NCBI GenBank assembly: GCA_900543095.1
Contig: UQQD01000001.1
Span: 1 to 64,000 of the forward strand
Direction of reading: 5' to 3'
From: an uncultured Ruminococcus sp.
Lineage (GTDB): Bacteria; Bacillota; Clostridia; Oscillospirales; Acutalibacteraceae
DNA length: 64,000 nucleotides
A program made the translations under genes and the position numbers. The notes beneath the pieces were generated by a model. The model made no database searches. It had not been told where the DNA came from and was given only the letters and a program-made list of their open reading frames with translations. The first letter of the stretch is position 1. Each line of letters starts with the position of its first letter. Shown one piece after another: positions 1 through 8,419 of the stretch.

Positions 1-1
1 T

Positions 2-1672
2 GCGGGCTGGGTTGAAAATATCCGTGACCACGGCGGAGTAATGTTCCTTGATATTCGCGACCAGTACGGAGTGCTTCAGGTAGTTGTTCACAATGACGAG
101 GTCTTAAAGCATATCAACAAGGAATGTTCCGTAACTCTGAGCGGCAAGGTTGTAAAACGTGACGAGGATACAATAAACAAAAAGATAGCAACGGGTCTTG
201 TGGAAGTTCACACCGAGGATATACGAGTGCTCGGCAAGTGCAAAAACGTGCTTCCGTTTGAGGTTGCAACCTCCACAAATACTTCCGAGGAAGTCAGACT
301 GAAATACCGCTTCCTTGACCTTAGAAATCCAAAGGTACACAACAATATTCTTTTGCGTTCGCAGATAATTACCTTTCTTCGTGCAAAAATGAATGAAATG
401 GGATTCTCGGAGATTCAAACTCCTATACTCTCAACTTCAAGCCCCGAGGGAGCAAGAGATTATCTTATTCCGAGTCGCAAGCACAAGGGAAAGTTCTATG
501 CGCTTCCGCAGGCTCCGCAGATATTCAAACAGCTTCTGATGGTATCGGGATTTGATAAATATTTTCAGATTGCTCCCTGCTTCCGTGACGAGGACGCCCG
601 TGCAGACCGTTCGCCGGGTGAATTCTATCAGCTCGACTTTGAAATGGCGTTTGCAACTCAGGAGGACGTTTTTGACATTGCGGAGGAGGTACTCTATGAA
701 ACCTTTAAAAAGTTTTCCGACAAAGAGGTTTCAAAGCCTCCGTTTGCCCGTATTCCGTATGCCGAAAGTATGCTGAAATACGGCACGGATAAGCCTGATC
801 TTCGCAATCCGCTTGTTATAGTTGAGATAAGCGATATGTTTGAAGAAACAGACTTTGCACCGTTCCGTAAAAAGACTGTTCGCTCTATAAATGTACCGAA
901 CGCCGCCTCTCAGAGCAAAAAGTGGTTCAAGAGAATGGAGGAGTTCGCTCTTTCAATCGGTATGAAGGGCTTGGGTTATGTCAAGGTAAACGATGATCTT
1001 ACGTTTGACGGACCTATCGACAAATTCCTTAAAGAGGGCGACCGTGAGGAGCTTATCAGCCGCAACGGTTCAAAAGCAGGCGATGTAATTTACTTTATCG
1101 CCGACACGGCACAAGAGGCTCCCAAGCTTGCCGGTCAGATCAGAACAGAGGTTGCAAAACGTCTTGACCTTATCGACACAAGCAAATTTGAACTTTGCTT
1201 TATCGTTGATTTCCCGATGTATGAGCGTGACGAGGAAACCAATCAGATTATATTTACACACAATCCGTTTTCAATGCCTCAGGGCGGACTTGACAGCCTT
1301 TTGAACAAAGATCCCGAAGAAATCCTTGCCTACCAGTATGACATTGTATGCAACGGCGTAGAGCTTTCATCGGGCGCAGTCCGTAACCACGACATTGAAA
1401 TTATGAAAAAAGCATTTGAGATTGCGGGCTACAGCGAGGAGGACCTCAAGGCGAAGTTCTCAGCTCTTTACAACGCATTCCAATTCGGTGCGCCGCCGCA
1501 CGCAGGTATGGCTCCGGGCGTTGACAGAATGATAATGCTCCTTACGGAGGAAGAAAATATCCGTGAGGTTATTGCATTCCCGATGAACTCAAATGCTCAG
1601 GATCTGCTTCTCGGTTCACCGGGAGAGGTTACAGAGCAGCAGCTCCGTGAAGTGCATATAAAATTAAGATAA
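2..1672 (+). CDS. aspS: Aspartyl-tRNA synthetase, 5' truncated by window edge
   Basis: Class II synthetase charging tRNA with aspartate in the cytoplasm. The reading frame is open from base 2, so the true start and most of the N-terminal OB-fold anticodon domain lie upstream. Visible are the ARDYLIPSR segment, the motif 2 region FRDEDARADRSPG (about 582-620), an insert compatible with the bacterial GAD domain, and the motif 3 region GVDRMIMLL near 1520. The end AFPMNSNAQDLLLGSPGEV is of the kind seen in Clostridia. It lies just upstream of gatCAB, which fits a non-discriminating enzyme that also makes Asp-tRNA(Asn) for amidation; that specificity is inferred, not proven. About 40 bases separate it from gatC. 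Confidence 0.96.
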   Translation, partial: AGWVENIRDHGGVMFLDIRDQYGVLQVVVHNDEVLKHINKECSVTLSGKVVKRDEDTINKKIATGLVEVHTEDIRVLGKCKNVLPFEVATSTNTSEEVRLKYRFLDLRNPKVHNNILLRSQIITFLRAKMNEMGFSEIQTPILSTSSPEGARDYLIPSRKHKGKFYALPQAPQIFKQLLMVSGFDKYFQIAPCFRDEDARADRSPGEFYQLDFEMAFATQEDVFDIAEEVLYETFKKFSDKEVSKPPFARIPYAESMLKYGTDKPDLRNPLVIVEISDMFEETDFAPFRKKTVRSINVPNAASQSKKWFKRMEEFALSIGMKGLGYVKVNDDLTFDGPIDKFLKEGDREELISRNGSKAGDVIYFIADTAQEAPKLAGQIRTEVAKRLDLIDTSKFELCFIVDFPMYERDEETNQIIFTHNPFSMPQGGLDSLLNKDPEEILAYQYDIVCNGVELSSGAVRNHDIEIMKKAFEIAGYSEEDLKAKFSALYNAFQFGAPPHAGMAPGVDRMIMLLTEEENIREVIAFPMNSNAQDLLLGSPGEVTEQQLREVHIKLR

Positions 1673-1722
1673 ACTAAACAGCGGATGTTGTTCGCTCAAA
1701 TCCCTATCAAAGGATGGTTTTT

Positions 1723-2001
1723 ATGGTAACAAGAGAAGATGTAGAAAACATTGCGTTGCTTTCAAAGCTGTTCGTTCCCGAAGAGGAGCTTGACGGTCTT
1801 ACAAAGTCAATGCAGGAAATAATTGATTTTGCCGACGCAATCAATAATGCGCCCTCAGAAGGTGAAGCGTTTGACAATATTAACAACCTCTCAAACGTAT
1901 TTCGTGAGGACGAGGTCGTTGCGTCATACAGCAGTGAGGAAATTCTCAAGAATGCTCCCGAACAGGCGGAAAATCATTTTCTTGTAAGAAACAGAGAATA
2001 A
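1723..2001 (+). CDS. gatC: Asp/Glu-tRNA amidotransferase subunit C
   Basis: Small subunit of the GatCAB amidotransferase, which wraps around and stabilises GatA. The protein is 92 residues, normal for the family, with the typical N-terminal pattern TREDVENIALLSKL and a C-terminal NVFREDEV segment. An ATG at 1714 overlaps the Shine-Dalgarno sequence AAAGGA. The ATG at 1723 has 8 bases of spacing to that site and is the better start. It is followed by gatA after 12 bases, so the gat genes form one transcription unit with aspS. Confidence 0.95.
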   Translation: MVTREDVENIALLSKLFVPEEELDGLTKSMQEIIDFADAINNAPSEGEAFDNINNLSNVFREDEVVASYSSEEILKNAPEQAENHFLVRNRE

Positions 2002-2013
2002 GGCGGTGTAGTT

Positions 2014-3471
2014 ATGGGTAAAATTGCAAAAATTCACGAGATGCTGAAGTCAAAGCAATGCTCTTGCACCGAACTTACAAAAAGCTATCTTGATGAAATC
2101 GAAAAGTCAAACGGCGAGCTTAACGCATACGTCAGCGTTACGGGCGACGAGGCTCTTAGAGCCGCAAAAGCCGTTGACGAAAAAATATCAAAGGGTGAGG
2201 AAATCGGACTGCTTGAGGGCGTTCCGATGACATTAAAGGATAATCTTTCAACAAAGGGTATAGAAACCACCTGCTGTTCAAAGATATTAACGGGATACAA
2301 GCCGATATATAACGCAACGGTTTGGGATATTCTCCAAAATCAAAACGCCGTTATGCTCGGCAAAACAAATATGGACGAGTTTGCAATGGGTTCTTCCTGC
2401 GAAACATCTTATTTCGGCGGAGCGGCAAACCCGTTTAATACAAACCACGTTGCAGGCGGCTCTTCGGGCGGCGTTGCAAGTGCCGTAGGCGCAAATATTG
2501 CGGCATACGGGCTCGGTTCGGACACGGGCGGTTCTATCCGCCAGCCTGCGTCATTTTGCGGTATTGTCGGATTAAAACCAACCTACGGCTCTGTTTCACG
2601 TTACGGACTTATCGCTTATGCAAGCTCGCTTGATCAGATCGGACCTATCACCACAAGCGTTGAGGACGCTTCGATCGTATTTGACGCAATTTCACAGTAT
2701 GATGATAAGGATTCCACTTCAAAGGGAAATGTCGGCGGCGAAACCTATTCAAAGCTGAATAATGACATAAAAGGTATGAAAATCGGCATAGCAAGAGAAT
2801 ATCTTGACGGAATTCGCGACGACGTAAAAGAAGCTGTTCTCAGTGCCGCCGAGGTATATAAATCGCTTGGCGCACAAATCGTATATTTTGATTTGCCTGC
2901 GCTCAAGTTTGCGCTTCCCGTATACTATATTATCGCTTGCGCCGAGGCTTCTTCAAACCTCGGCAGGTATGACGGTATTCGCTACGGCTACAAAACCGAG
3001 CATTACAACGGTACTCATGATATGATTTGCCGCACACGCTCCGAGGGCTTTGGCGAAGAAGTAAAGCGCAGAATTTTGCTCGGCACTTATGTGCTTTCCG
3101 CAGGATATTATGACGCTTATTACAAAAAGGCGCAGAATCTGCGTGGTACGATAGTAAATTCATTTAACAGAGCTTTTGAAAACTGCGACGTTATTCTTGC
3201 TCCGACAGTTCCGATGACAGCGTTTGAAAAGGGACACGCAACGTCCGACCCGATAGAAACATATCTTACGGATATTTGTACAGTTCCTGTAAATATTGCA
3301 GGCTTGCCGGGTGTTTCGATTCCCTGCGGCTTTAACGCAAAGGGAATGCCTATCGGTATGCAGCTTATCGGCAAAAGCTTCGGAGAAGCTCAGATTTTGA
3401 ACGCCGCTTATAAATATCAGCAGGCGGCAGGCGAAAACTTTAAAGAAACAAAGTGGGGTGTAAAGCTGTGA
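2014..3471 (+). CDS. gatA: Asp/Glu-tRNA amidotransferase subunit A (amidase)
   Basis: Amidase-signature subunit that hydrolyses glutamine to supply ammonia for converting Glu-tRNA(Gln) or Asp-tRNA(Asn) to the amide forms. At 485 residues it is full length. The Ser-cisSer-Lys triad is visible: Lys75 in PMTLKDNLS, Ser150 in GGSSGG, and Ser174 in GSDTGGSIRQP. The spacing equals that of characterised GatA proteins. An AAGGCGG site precedes the ATG. Its TGA stop overlaps the GTG start of gatB, which implies translational coupling. Confidence 0.97.
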   Translation: MGKIAKIHEMLKSKQCSCTELTKSYLDEIEKSNGELNAYVSVTGDEALRAAKAVDEKISKGEEIGLLEGVPMTLKDNLSTKGIETTCCSKILTGYKPIYNATVWDILQNQNAVMLGKTNMDEFAMGSSCETSYFGGAANPFNTNHVAGGSSGGVASAVGANIAAYGLGSDTGGSIRQPASFCGIVGLKPTYGSVSRYGLIAYASSLDQIGPITTSVEDASIVFDAISQYDDKDSTSKGNVGGETYSKLNNDIKGMKIGIAREYLDGIRDDVKEAVLSAAEVYKSLGAQIVYFDLPALKFALPVYYIIACAEASSNLGRYDGIRYGYKTEHYNGTHDMICRTRSEGFGEEVKRRILLGTYVLSAGYYDAYYKKAQNLRGTIVNSFNRAFENCDVILAPTVPMTAFEKGHATSDPIETYLTDICTVPVNIAGLPGVSIPCGFNAKGMPIGMQLIGKSFGEAQILNAAYKYQQAAGENFKETKWGVKL

Positions 3472-4880
3472 AATACGAATTGGTTTCGGGGTTTGAAACC
3501 CACATAGAGCTTTCTACAAAAACAAAAATATTCTGCGGCTGTACGACCGAATTCGGCGGCGAGCCTAACACTCACTGCTGCCCCGTATGTATCGGACTTC
3601 CGGGAACATTGCCAAAGCTGAACAGAGAGGTTGTCAGATATGCGATAATGGCAGGACTTGCCGTTCACGGCGAGATTGCCGAGGTTGCAAAAATGGACAG
3701 AAAGAATTACTGCTATCCGGATCTTTCAAAGGCTTATCAGATAAGCCAGCTCTATGCACCGCTGATTATCGGCGGTTATGTTGAACTGTCAAACGGCAGA
3801 AAAATACGTCTGCACCATATCCACATTGAGGAGGACGCAGGTAAGCTTATTCATCAGCACGGCGATACCTACGTTGATTACAACCGCGGAGGTGTTCCGC
3901 TTATAGAAATCGTTTCAGAGCCCGACATTCGCTCAATCGACGAGGCAAGGGAATACGTTGAAAAGCTTCAGCAGGTTATGCGTTATATTGGTATATCCGA
4001 CTGCAAAATGCAGGAGGGTTCAATGCGCTGCGACGTAAATATTTCGGTTCGTCCCGAAGGCTCTGAGGAGTTCGGCACAAGAACCGAGATAAAAAATATG
4101 AATTCAATCAATAACATAGCAAAAGCTATGGAATATGAATATGAACGTCAGGTTGACCTCATCGAAAGCGGCGGAAAGGTTGTTCAGGAAACCCTGCGCT
4201 ATGATGACGCAATGGGTACGACTTCTTCAATGAGAAGCAAGGAGGACGCCCACGATTACCGCTATTTCCGTGACCCCGACCTTGTTACGATAAATGTAAG
4301 CAGACAGGAGGTTGAGGAGCTCAGGGCAAAGCTTCCCGAGCTTCCCGCCGAAAAATGCAAACGCTATGTTGAACAGCTTTCACTGCCTGAAAAGGACGCT
4401 CAGCTTCTGACAAAGTACCGCAGAATAAGCGAGTATTTTGACGAGGCTTGCGACGGCGTAAAATCTCCAAAGACGGTTGCAAACTTTATTATCGGTCAAA
4501 TTTTCCGCAGAACGGAAACCGAGAGCGACAAAGAAATTTTTGATGTTGCCGTAACGCCAAAACAGCTCAACGAGCTTGTAAAGCTCCTTGACAGCGGAAA
4601 GATACGCAACAATCTTGCAAAATCAACGCTTGAAAAAATGCTTGATACAGGCAAGGGTGCGCTTGATTTTATCAGCGAAGACGATATGGGCGGAATTGAC
4701 GATAACGCTCTGCTTGAACTCTGCAAAAATGCGGTTGAGGGTAACCCTAAGGCTGTTGATGATTACAAAAGCGGCAAAGAAAAGGCTATTAAGGCACTTG
4801 TCGGCAATGTTATGAAAAACAGCCGCGGCAAGGCTGACGCCGCCGCCGCCGAGGCAAAAATCAAAGAACTTATCGGCTAA
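3468..4880 (+). CDS. gatB: Asp/Glu-tRNA amidotransferase subunit B
   Basis: Subunit that binds the misacylated tRNA, activates the acyl group with ATP and receives ammonia from GatA. The 470-residue protein starts KYELVSGFETHIEL and has the cradle-domain features NTHCCPVCIGLPG and YCYPDLSKAYQIS-like sequence, followed by the helical and YqeY-like tail domain ending ADAAAAEAKIKELIG. The GTG at 3468 overlaps the gatA stop as GTGA and has GGGGTG upstream. An in-frame GTG five codons earlier lacks such support. It is the last gene of the unit and is followed by a terminator. Confidence 0.96.
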   Translation: MKYELVSGFETHIELSTKTKIFCGCTTEFGGEPNTHCCPVCIGLPGTLPKLNREVVRYAIMAGLAVHGEIAEVAKMDRKNYCYPDLSKAYQISQLYAPLIIGGYVELSNGRKIRLHHIHIEEDAGKLIHQHGDTYVDYNRGGVPLIEIVSEPDIRSIDEAREYVEKLQQVMRYIGISDCKMQEGSMRCDVNISVRPEGSEEFGTRTEIKNMNSINNIAKAMEYEYERQVDLIESGGKVVQETLRYDDAMGTTSSMRSKEDAHDYRYFRDPDLVTINVSRQEVEELRAKLPELPAEKCKRYVEQLSLPEKDAQLLTKYRRISEYFDEACDGVKSPKTVANFIIGQIFRRTETESDKEIFDVAVTPKQLNELVKLLDSGKIRNNLAKSTLEKMLDTGKGALDFISEDDMGGIDDNALLELCKNAVEGNPKAVDDYKSGKEKAIKALVGNVMKNSRGKADAAAAEAKIKELIG

Positions 4881-4900
4881 AAGTATTAATAACATAAAAT

Positions 4901-4937
4901 AAAAACAGGGACTGATTTTCAGCCCCTGTTTTTAACT
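4901..4937 (+). terminator. Rho-independent terminator after gatB
   Basis: The stem AAAAACAGGG pairs with CCCTGTTTTT around a short CTGA/TCAG inner helix, 20 bases after the gatB stop, with a T-rich 3' end. The A-run on the 5' side lets it also act on the opposite strand. Confidence 0.85.
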
Positions 4938-4974
4938 TATAGAGATGTTTTAAATATTGAAATTAATTGATTGC

Positions 4975-5107
4975 CTAAACTTGTACTACTACAATTTCAT
5001 TACCGTGTTCTTTTATGATTTTTAACAAATCATTTACATTAATCCACACAGTTGCAATGTTATCAATAAGTGTATTATTTTCAATCAAAGTCGGCATACC
5101 GAAGTTC
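4975..5107 (-). pseudogene. Possible small remnant of a sugar-isomerase-like TIM-barrel gene
   Basis: A 44-codon frame starts with ATG at 5107, just after the acetyltransferase stop. Read openly it extends upstream to 5169, overlapping that gene in another frame. The opening MNFGMPTLIENNTLIDNIA resembles, from memory, the N-terminus of xylose-isomerase-like/AP-endonuclease-2 TIM-barrel proteins. After that the resemblance is lost, and the product is far too short for a barrel. It could be a degraded remnant with an internal deletion, or a chance ORF. No ribosome-binding site is convincing. Confidence 0.25.
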
Positions 5108-5122
5108 ATAAAAGCCTCTGTA

Positions 5123-5647
5123 TCAAAACTCAAGCAAGTAGGTTCTTGCTTTTTTGGTTGTTCCGTCAAAATTTGTTATTATATCGTAGCCTGTCGGAAC
5201 AAAGCCGTTTTTCTCCATAACTTTGCCCGAATAGATGTTTTCAACTGCGTGACAGCCGTATATTTTCTTTTGATTAAGGTCGTTTTTTGCAAAAGAGAGT
5301 ATTGCGCCTGCAATTTCGGTTGTGTAGCCTTGGTGCCAGTGATCGTACATAATGTTGTAGCCGATTTCAAACAACTGCTGTTTTTCATTATATACAAGTC
5401 CTCCGCTTCCAAACAGCAGTCCGCTTGCTTTTTCTACAAATCCCCAGTCGTACTGATTGTCCGAAGTAATTTTGTTTTCGGCGTCTTTTAGCCATTCCAG
5501 GGTATCTTCAACGCTTTGGTGGGAACTGTAGCGCATATATTTTGTCACCCTGTCATCGCTTGTCCAATTTTTAAAAGCGTCCTCTGCGTCGGCAGTTGTA
5601 ATTGGGCGCAAAATAACACGTTTGGTTTCAAGAATGGGAGTTTTCAT
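5123..5647 (-). CDS. GNAT family N-acetyltransferase (RimJ/RimL-like)
   Basis: Acetyl-CoA-dependent acetyltransferase of 174 residues. The opening ILETKRVILRPIT is the typical strand-1 signature of the RimJ/RimL group. The acetyl-CoA site corresponds to the middle segment around YDHWHQGYTTEIAGAI, and VMEKNGFVPTG is the usual late motif. The natural substrate (ribosomal protein N-terminus, amino-glycoside-like small molecule or other) cannot be read from sequence. It is a single gene on the minus strand between the gat terminator and trpB2, and nothing nearby suggests a function. Confidence 0.88.
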   Translation of the reverse strand: MKTPILETKRVILRPITTADAEDAFKNWTSDDRVTKYMRYSSHQSVEDTLEWLKDAENKITSDNQYDWGFVEKASGLLFGSGGLVYNEKQQLFEIGYNIMYDHWHQGYTTEIAGAILSFAKNDLNQKKIYGCHAVENIYSGKVMEKNGFVPTGYDIITNFDGTTKKARTYLLEF

Positions 5648-5715
5648 AAAATCATCTCTTTAAAAATAGGAGGTCAGCTTAATGTTGACCTCCGTGTATT
5701 TTATTTATTTGTTAA

Positions 5716-7089
5716 TCAATCTATATTAGGCAAGCCTGCAAAGCCTTTTTCAAGGTCAGCGTCTGTCGGAATATAGTCGGACATTTCGCCGTCGTTGAAC
5801 TTCTGATATGCAACCATATCAAAGTAACCTGTACCCGTAAGGCCAAAGAGGATGGTTTTTTCTTCGCCTGTTTCTTTGCACTTAAGGGCTTCATCAATAG
5901 CAACTCTGATAGCGTGGCTGCTTTCGGGAGCTGGGAGGATACCCTCAACTCTTGCAAACTGCTCGGCTGCCGCAAATACGCTTGTCTGTTCAACCGATCT
6001 TGCTTCCATAAGTCCGTCATGATAAAGCTGAGACAGAACGGAGCTCATACCGTGATAACGCAAGCCGCCTGCGTGGTTTGCCGAAGGAATAAATCCGCTG
6101 CCCAAGGTATACATTTTTGCAAGCGGGCAAACCATTCCGGTGTCGCAGAAATCATATGCAAATTTACCTCTTGTAAAGCTCGGACAAGAAGCAGGTTCAA
6201 CAGCAATAAACTGATAGTCGGCCTCGCCTCTGAGCTTTTCGCCCATAAACGGAGATATAAGTCCGCCCAAATTCGAGCCGCCGCCTGCACAGCCGATGAT
6301 GACGTCAGGCTTAACTCCGTATTTTTCAAGAGCCTTCTTTGACTCAATGCCGATAACGGACTGATGCAAAAGTACCTGGTTGAGAACACTTCCCAAAACA
6401 TAACGGTAGCCGTCGGTGTGGGTAGCAACCTCAACAGCCTCGCTGATAGCGCAGCCAAGGCTTCCTGTTGTGCCGGGGTGAGCCTCAAGAATTTTTTTGC
6501 CGACCTCGGTTGTTGTTGACGGGGAAGGAGTTACGCTTGCACCGTAGGTTCTCATAACCTCACGTCTGAACGGCTTTTGCTCGTAAGAAACCTTAACCAT
6601 AAACACCTTGCAGTCAAGTCCGAAGTAAGAGCAAGCCATAGAAAGCGCCGTACCCCACTGACCTGCGCCTGTTTCGGTGGTAACACCCTTTAAGCCCTGC
6701 TTTTTAGCATAATACGCCTGAGCGATTGCACTGTTCAGCTTGTGGCTTCCGCTTGTGTTGTTACCCTCAAATTTGTAGTAAATCTTTGCAGGCGTATCAA
6801 GAGCCTTTTCAAGAAAATAAGCTCTGATAAGCGGAGAGGGGCGGTACATTTTGTAAAAGTCCTGAATTTCTTCGGGAATGTCGATGTAAGCGTCGGTGTT
6901 GTTAAGCTCCTGAGCAACAAGCTCCTTACAGAATACAGGATAAAGCTCCTCGGCAGTCATCGGCTTGTGGGTTGCCGGGTTAAGAAGCGGAGCCGGTTTG
7001 TTTTTCATATCTGCCCTGACGTTATACCATTGAGTAGGTATTTCCTTTTCGTCAAGGTAGATTTTGTACGGAATTTTTTTGTCTGACAT
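5716..7089 (-). CDS. trpB2: TrpB2-type tryptophan synthase beta chain
   Basis: PLP-dependent enzyme expected to join indole (or a close analogue) and serine to make tryptophan. The 457-residue length and the N-terminal extension before the catalytic core mark the TrpB2 type rather than the ~400-residue TrpB1. The PLP lysine is Lys117 in GSHKLNS, the substrate loop is ETGAGQWG (139-146) and the phosphate-binding loop is GCAGGGSN (266-273). It stands alone at the end of the aro cluster with its own promoter and a structured leader. No trpA is next to it or anywhere in the window. A GGAGG site precedes the ATG. Tryptophan synthesis is the likely role, but TrpB2 enzymes may also act as indole-salvage enzymes. 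Confidence 0.93.
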   Translation of the reverse strand: MSDKKIPYKIYLDEKEIPTQWYNVRADMKNKPAPLLNPATHKPMTAEELYPVFCKELVAQELNNTDAYIDIPEEIQDFYKMYRPSPLIRAYFLEKALDTPAKIYYKFEGNNTSGSHKLNSAIAQAYYAKKQGLKGVTTETGAGQWGTALSMACSYFGLDCKVFMVKVSYEQKPFRREVMRTYGASVTPSPSTTTEVGKKILEAHPGTTGSLGCAISEAVEVATHTDGYRYVLGSVLNQVLLHQSVIGIESKKALEKYGVKPDVIIGCAGGGSNLGGLISPFMGEKLRGEADYQFIAVEPASCPSFTRGKFAYDFCDTGMVCPLAKMYTLGSGFIPSANHAGGLRYHGMSSVLSQLYHDGLMEARSVEQTSVFAAAEQFARVEGILPAPESSHAIRVAIDEALKCKETGEEKTILFGLTGTGYFDMVAYQKFNDGEMSDYIPTDADLEKGFAGLPNID

Positions 7090-7157
7090 ATTAATGACCT
7101 CCTGATCATAATCTAATTGGTTAAATATTTAAACATAGTTTTGAGAAATTTTCAAAG

Positions 7158-7195
7158 CTGAAAGTCTAAAGTGTTACCTGTCGCCTAAAAGGCGG
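7158..7195 (-). promoter_or_regulatory. trpB2 leader motif (copy A of a shared aro/trp leader element)
   Basis: Read on the minus strand, a CGCC/GGCG hairpin with loop TTTTA is followed by CAGGTAACACTTTAGACTTT. The aroF leader (13835-13872) has the same element: 30 of 38 positions agree. In both places it begins 17 bases after the -10 box, so it lies at the start of the transcript. No U-run terminator follows it, so if it regulates it probably does so by translation, RNA stability or protein binding. A dispersed intergenic repeat is the main alternative. Confidence 0.55.
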
Positions 7196-7211
7196 GTGAA
7201 ATTGCATTTGT

Positions 7212-7240
7212 ATTATAACATACAAAGCCGAGCTTGTCTA
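7212..7240 (-). promoter_or_regulatory. Promoter of trpB2
   Basis: On the minus strand, -35 TAGACA (7235-7240), a 17-base spacer and -10 TATAAT (7212-7217) form a near-consensus vegetative promoter. The predicted start lies near 7205, about ten bases before the leader hairpin. pheA ends 42 bases upstream. Confidence 0.75.
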
Positions 7241-7281
7241 TATACATTGTAATATTGACGTGTTTATACACAGTTGATAAT

Positions 7282-8409
7282 TCAGCTTTCGGAGTAGTTG
7301 CCCAAAAAGCTGAATTCGGGCATTTCTTCGCTTAATTGGCTTATCAGGTCAATTACGTTTTCGCTTTGTACATTGCCCGAAAAGTCAAGATAGAACAGAT
7401 ATTCAAATTCTTTGCCCTTGCGTGGGCGCGATTCTATTTTGGTAAGATTTAGTCCGAGCGAATTGAATCTGCACAAAAGGCTGTAAAGCGAGCCTGTGAC
7501 GTGCGGAAGCGAGAAGCAAAGGCTGATTTTGTTTGCGTCCTTTGAGATGTACAGCTTCTTAGATATTACAATAAATCTTGTCGTGTTGTCCTTGTTGTCC
7601 TGAAGATGATTGTCAAGAACCTTTAAGCCGTATTCCTCCGCCGCCTTGTAGGGGCAGATTGCCGCAACATTCAGGCGTTTTTCATCTGCAACGTCTCTTG
7701 CCGCAACCGCAGTGTTGGCACAGGGCGTTGACTTAAAGTCGTGCCTTGCAATATAGCTTGCACATTGTGAGAGCGCCTGAGGGTGCGACCAAACCGTTTC
7801 AATGTCCGATAGCTCCGATTGCCTAAGTCCGCCGAGGCAGTAGTCAATCGGTAAATCAAGCGCACCTACAATGTAAAACCTGTGTTTAAGGATAAGGTCA
7901 TACACTGTCGATACCGAGCCTGCGGTGGAGTTTTCAACAGGCAAAACACCGAATTTGACCTCACCCCTGTCAACAGCTTCAAAAACGTCCTCAAAGCTTT
8001 TGTAGGAAACTGCCGTTCCGTCGGGAAACAGCCTTAGGGCAGCCTCGTGGCTGTTTGCGCCCTTTATACCTTGATAGGCAACCTTTATGCCCGATTTTTC
8101 CACAGTGGAATCTGCGTTGAAGATTTCGTCCCTGAGAGTCTTTCCGCTGCATACGATGTTGTGCTGCAACGCACGGGAAAGCTCCATAATATTTGAATAC
8201 AAAAGTCTTGCGTGTGCGCCGTATTCGCCGCCGCGCTTTTCAACCTCGTCAAGAATTTCATTTTCACGCTTTTCGTTAAGCACGGGGATATTGTTTGCTT
8301 TTTTGTAAAAGCCAACCTCTTTGGCACAGTCCATTCTGCGCTTAAAAAGCTCGATAAGCTGATTGTCAATGCTGTCGATTTCGGTTCTTATATCATTTAA
8401 ATCTCTCAT
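7282..8409 (-). CDS. pheA: Chorismate mutase / prephenate dehydratase (P-protein)
   Basis: Bifunctional 375-residue enzyme converting chorismate to prephenate and then phenylpyruvate, for phenylalanine. Residues 1-90 form an AroQ-type chorismate mutase helix bundle (RTEIDSIDNQLIELFKRR). From about 112 follows the dehydratase domain, with VAYQGIKGANSHEAA, PVENSTAGSV and the catalytic DNTTRFIVI motif. The last 80 residues are an ACT domain with the ESRPRKGKEFEYLFYLD signature, the usual site of feedback control by phenylalanine. It follows aroC by ten bases in the aro operon. Confidence 0.96.
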   Translation of the reverse strand: MRDLNDIRTEIDSIDNQLIELFKRRMDCAKEVGFYKKANNIPVLNEKRENEILDEVEKRGGEYGAHARLLYSNIMELSRALQHNIVCSGKTLRDEIFNADSTVEKSGIKVAYQGIKGANSHEAALRLFPDGTAVSYKSFEDVFEAVDRGEVKFGVLPVENSTAGSVSTVYDLILKHRFYIVGALDLPIDYCLGGLRQSELSDIETVWSHPQALSQCASYIARHDFKSTPCANTAVAARDVADEKRLNVAAICPYKAAEEYGLKVLDNHLQDNKDNTTRFIVISKKLYISKDANKISLCFSLPHVTGSLYSLLCRFNSLGLNLTKIESRPRKGKEFEYLFYLDFSGNVQSENVIDLISQLSEEMPEFSFLGNYSES

Positions 8410-8419
8410 ACAAACTTCC

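Noticed and set aside
5015..5491. 158-codon plus-strand ORF opposite the acetyltransferase
   Set aside because: Antisense to a clear GNAT gene, composition unlike a real protein.
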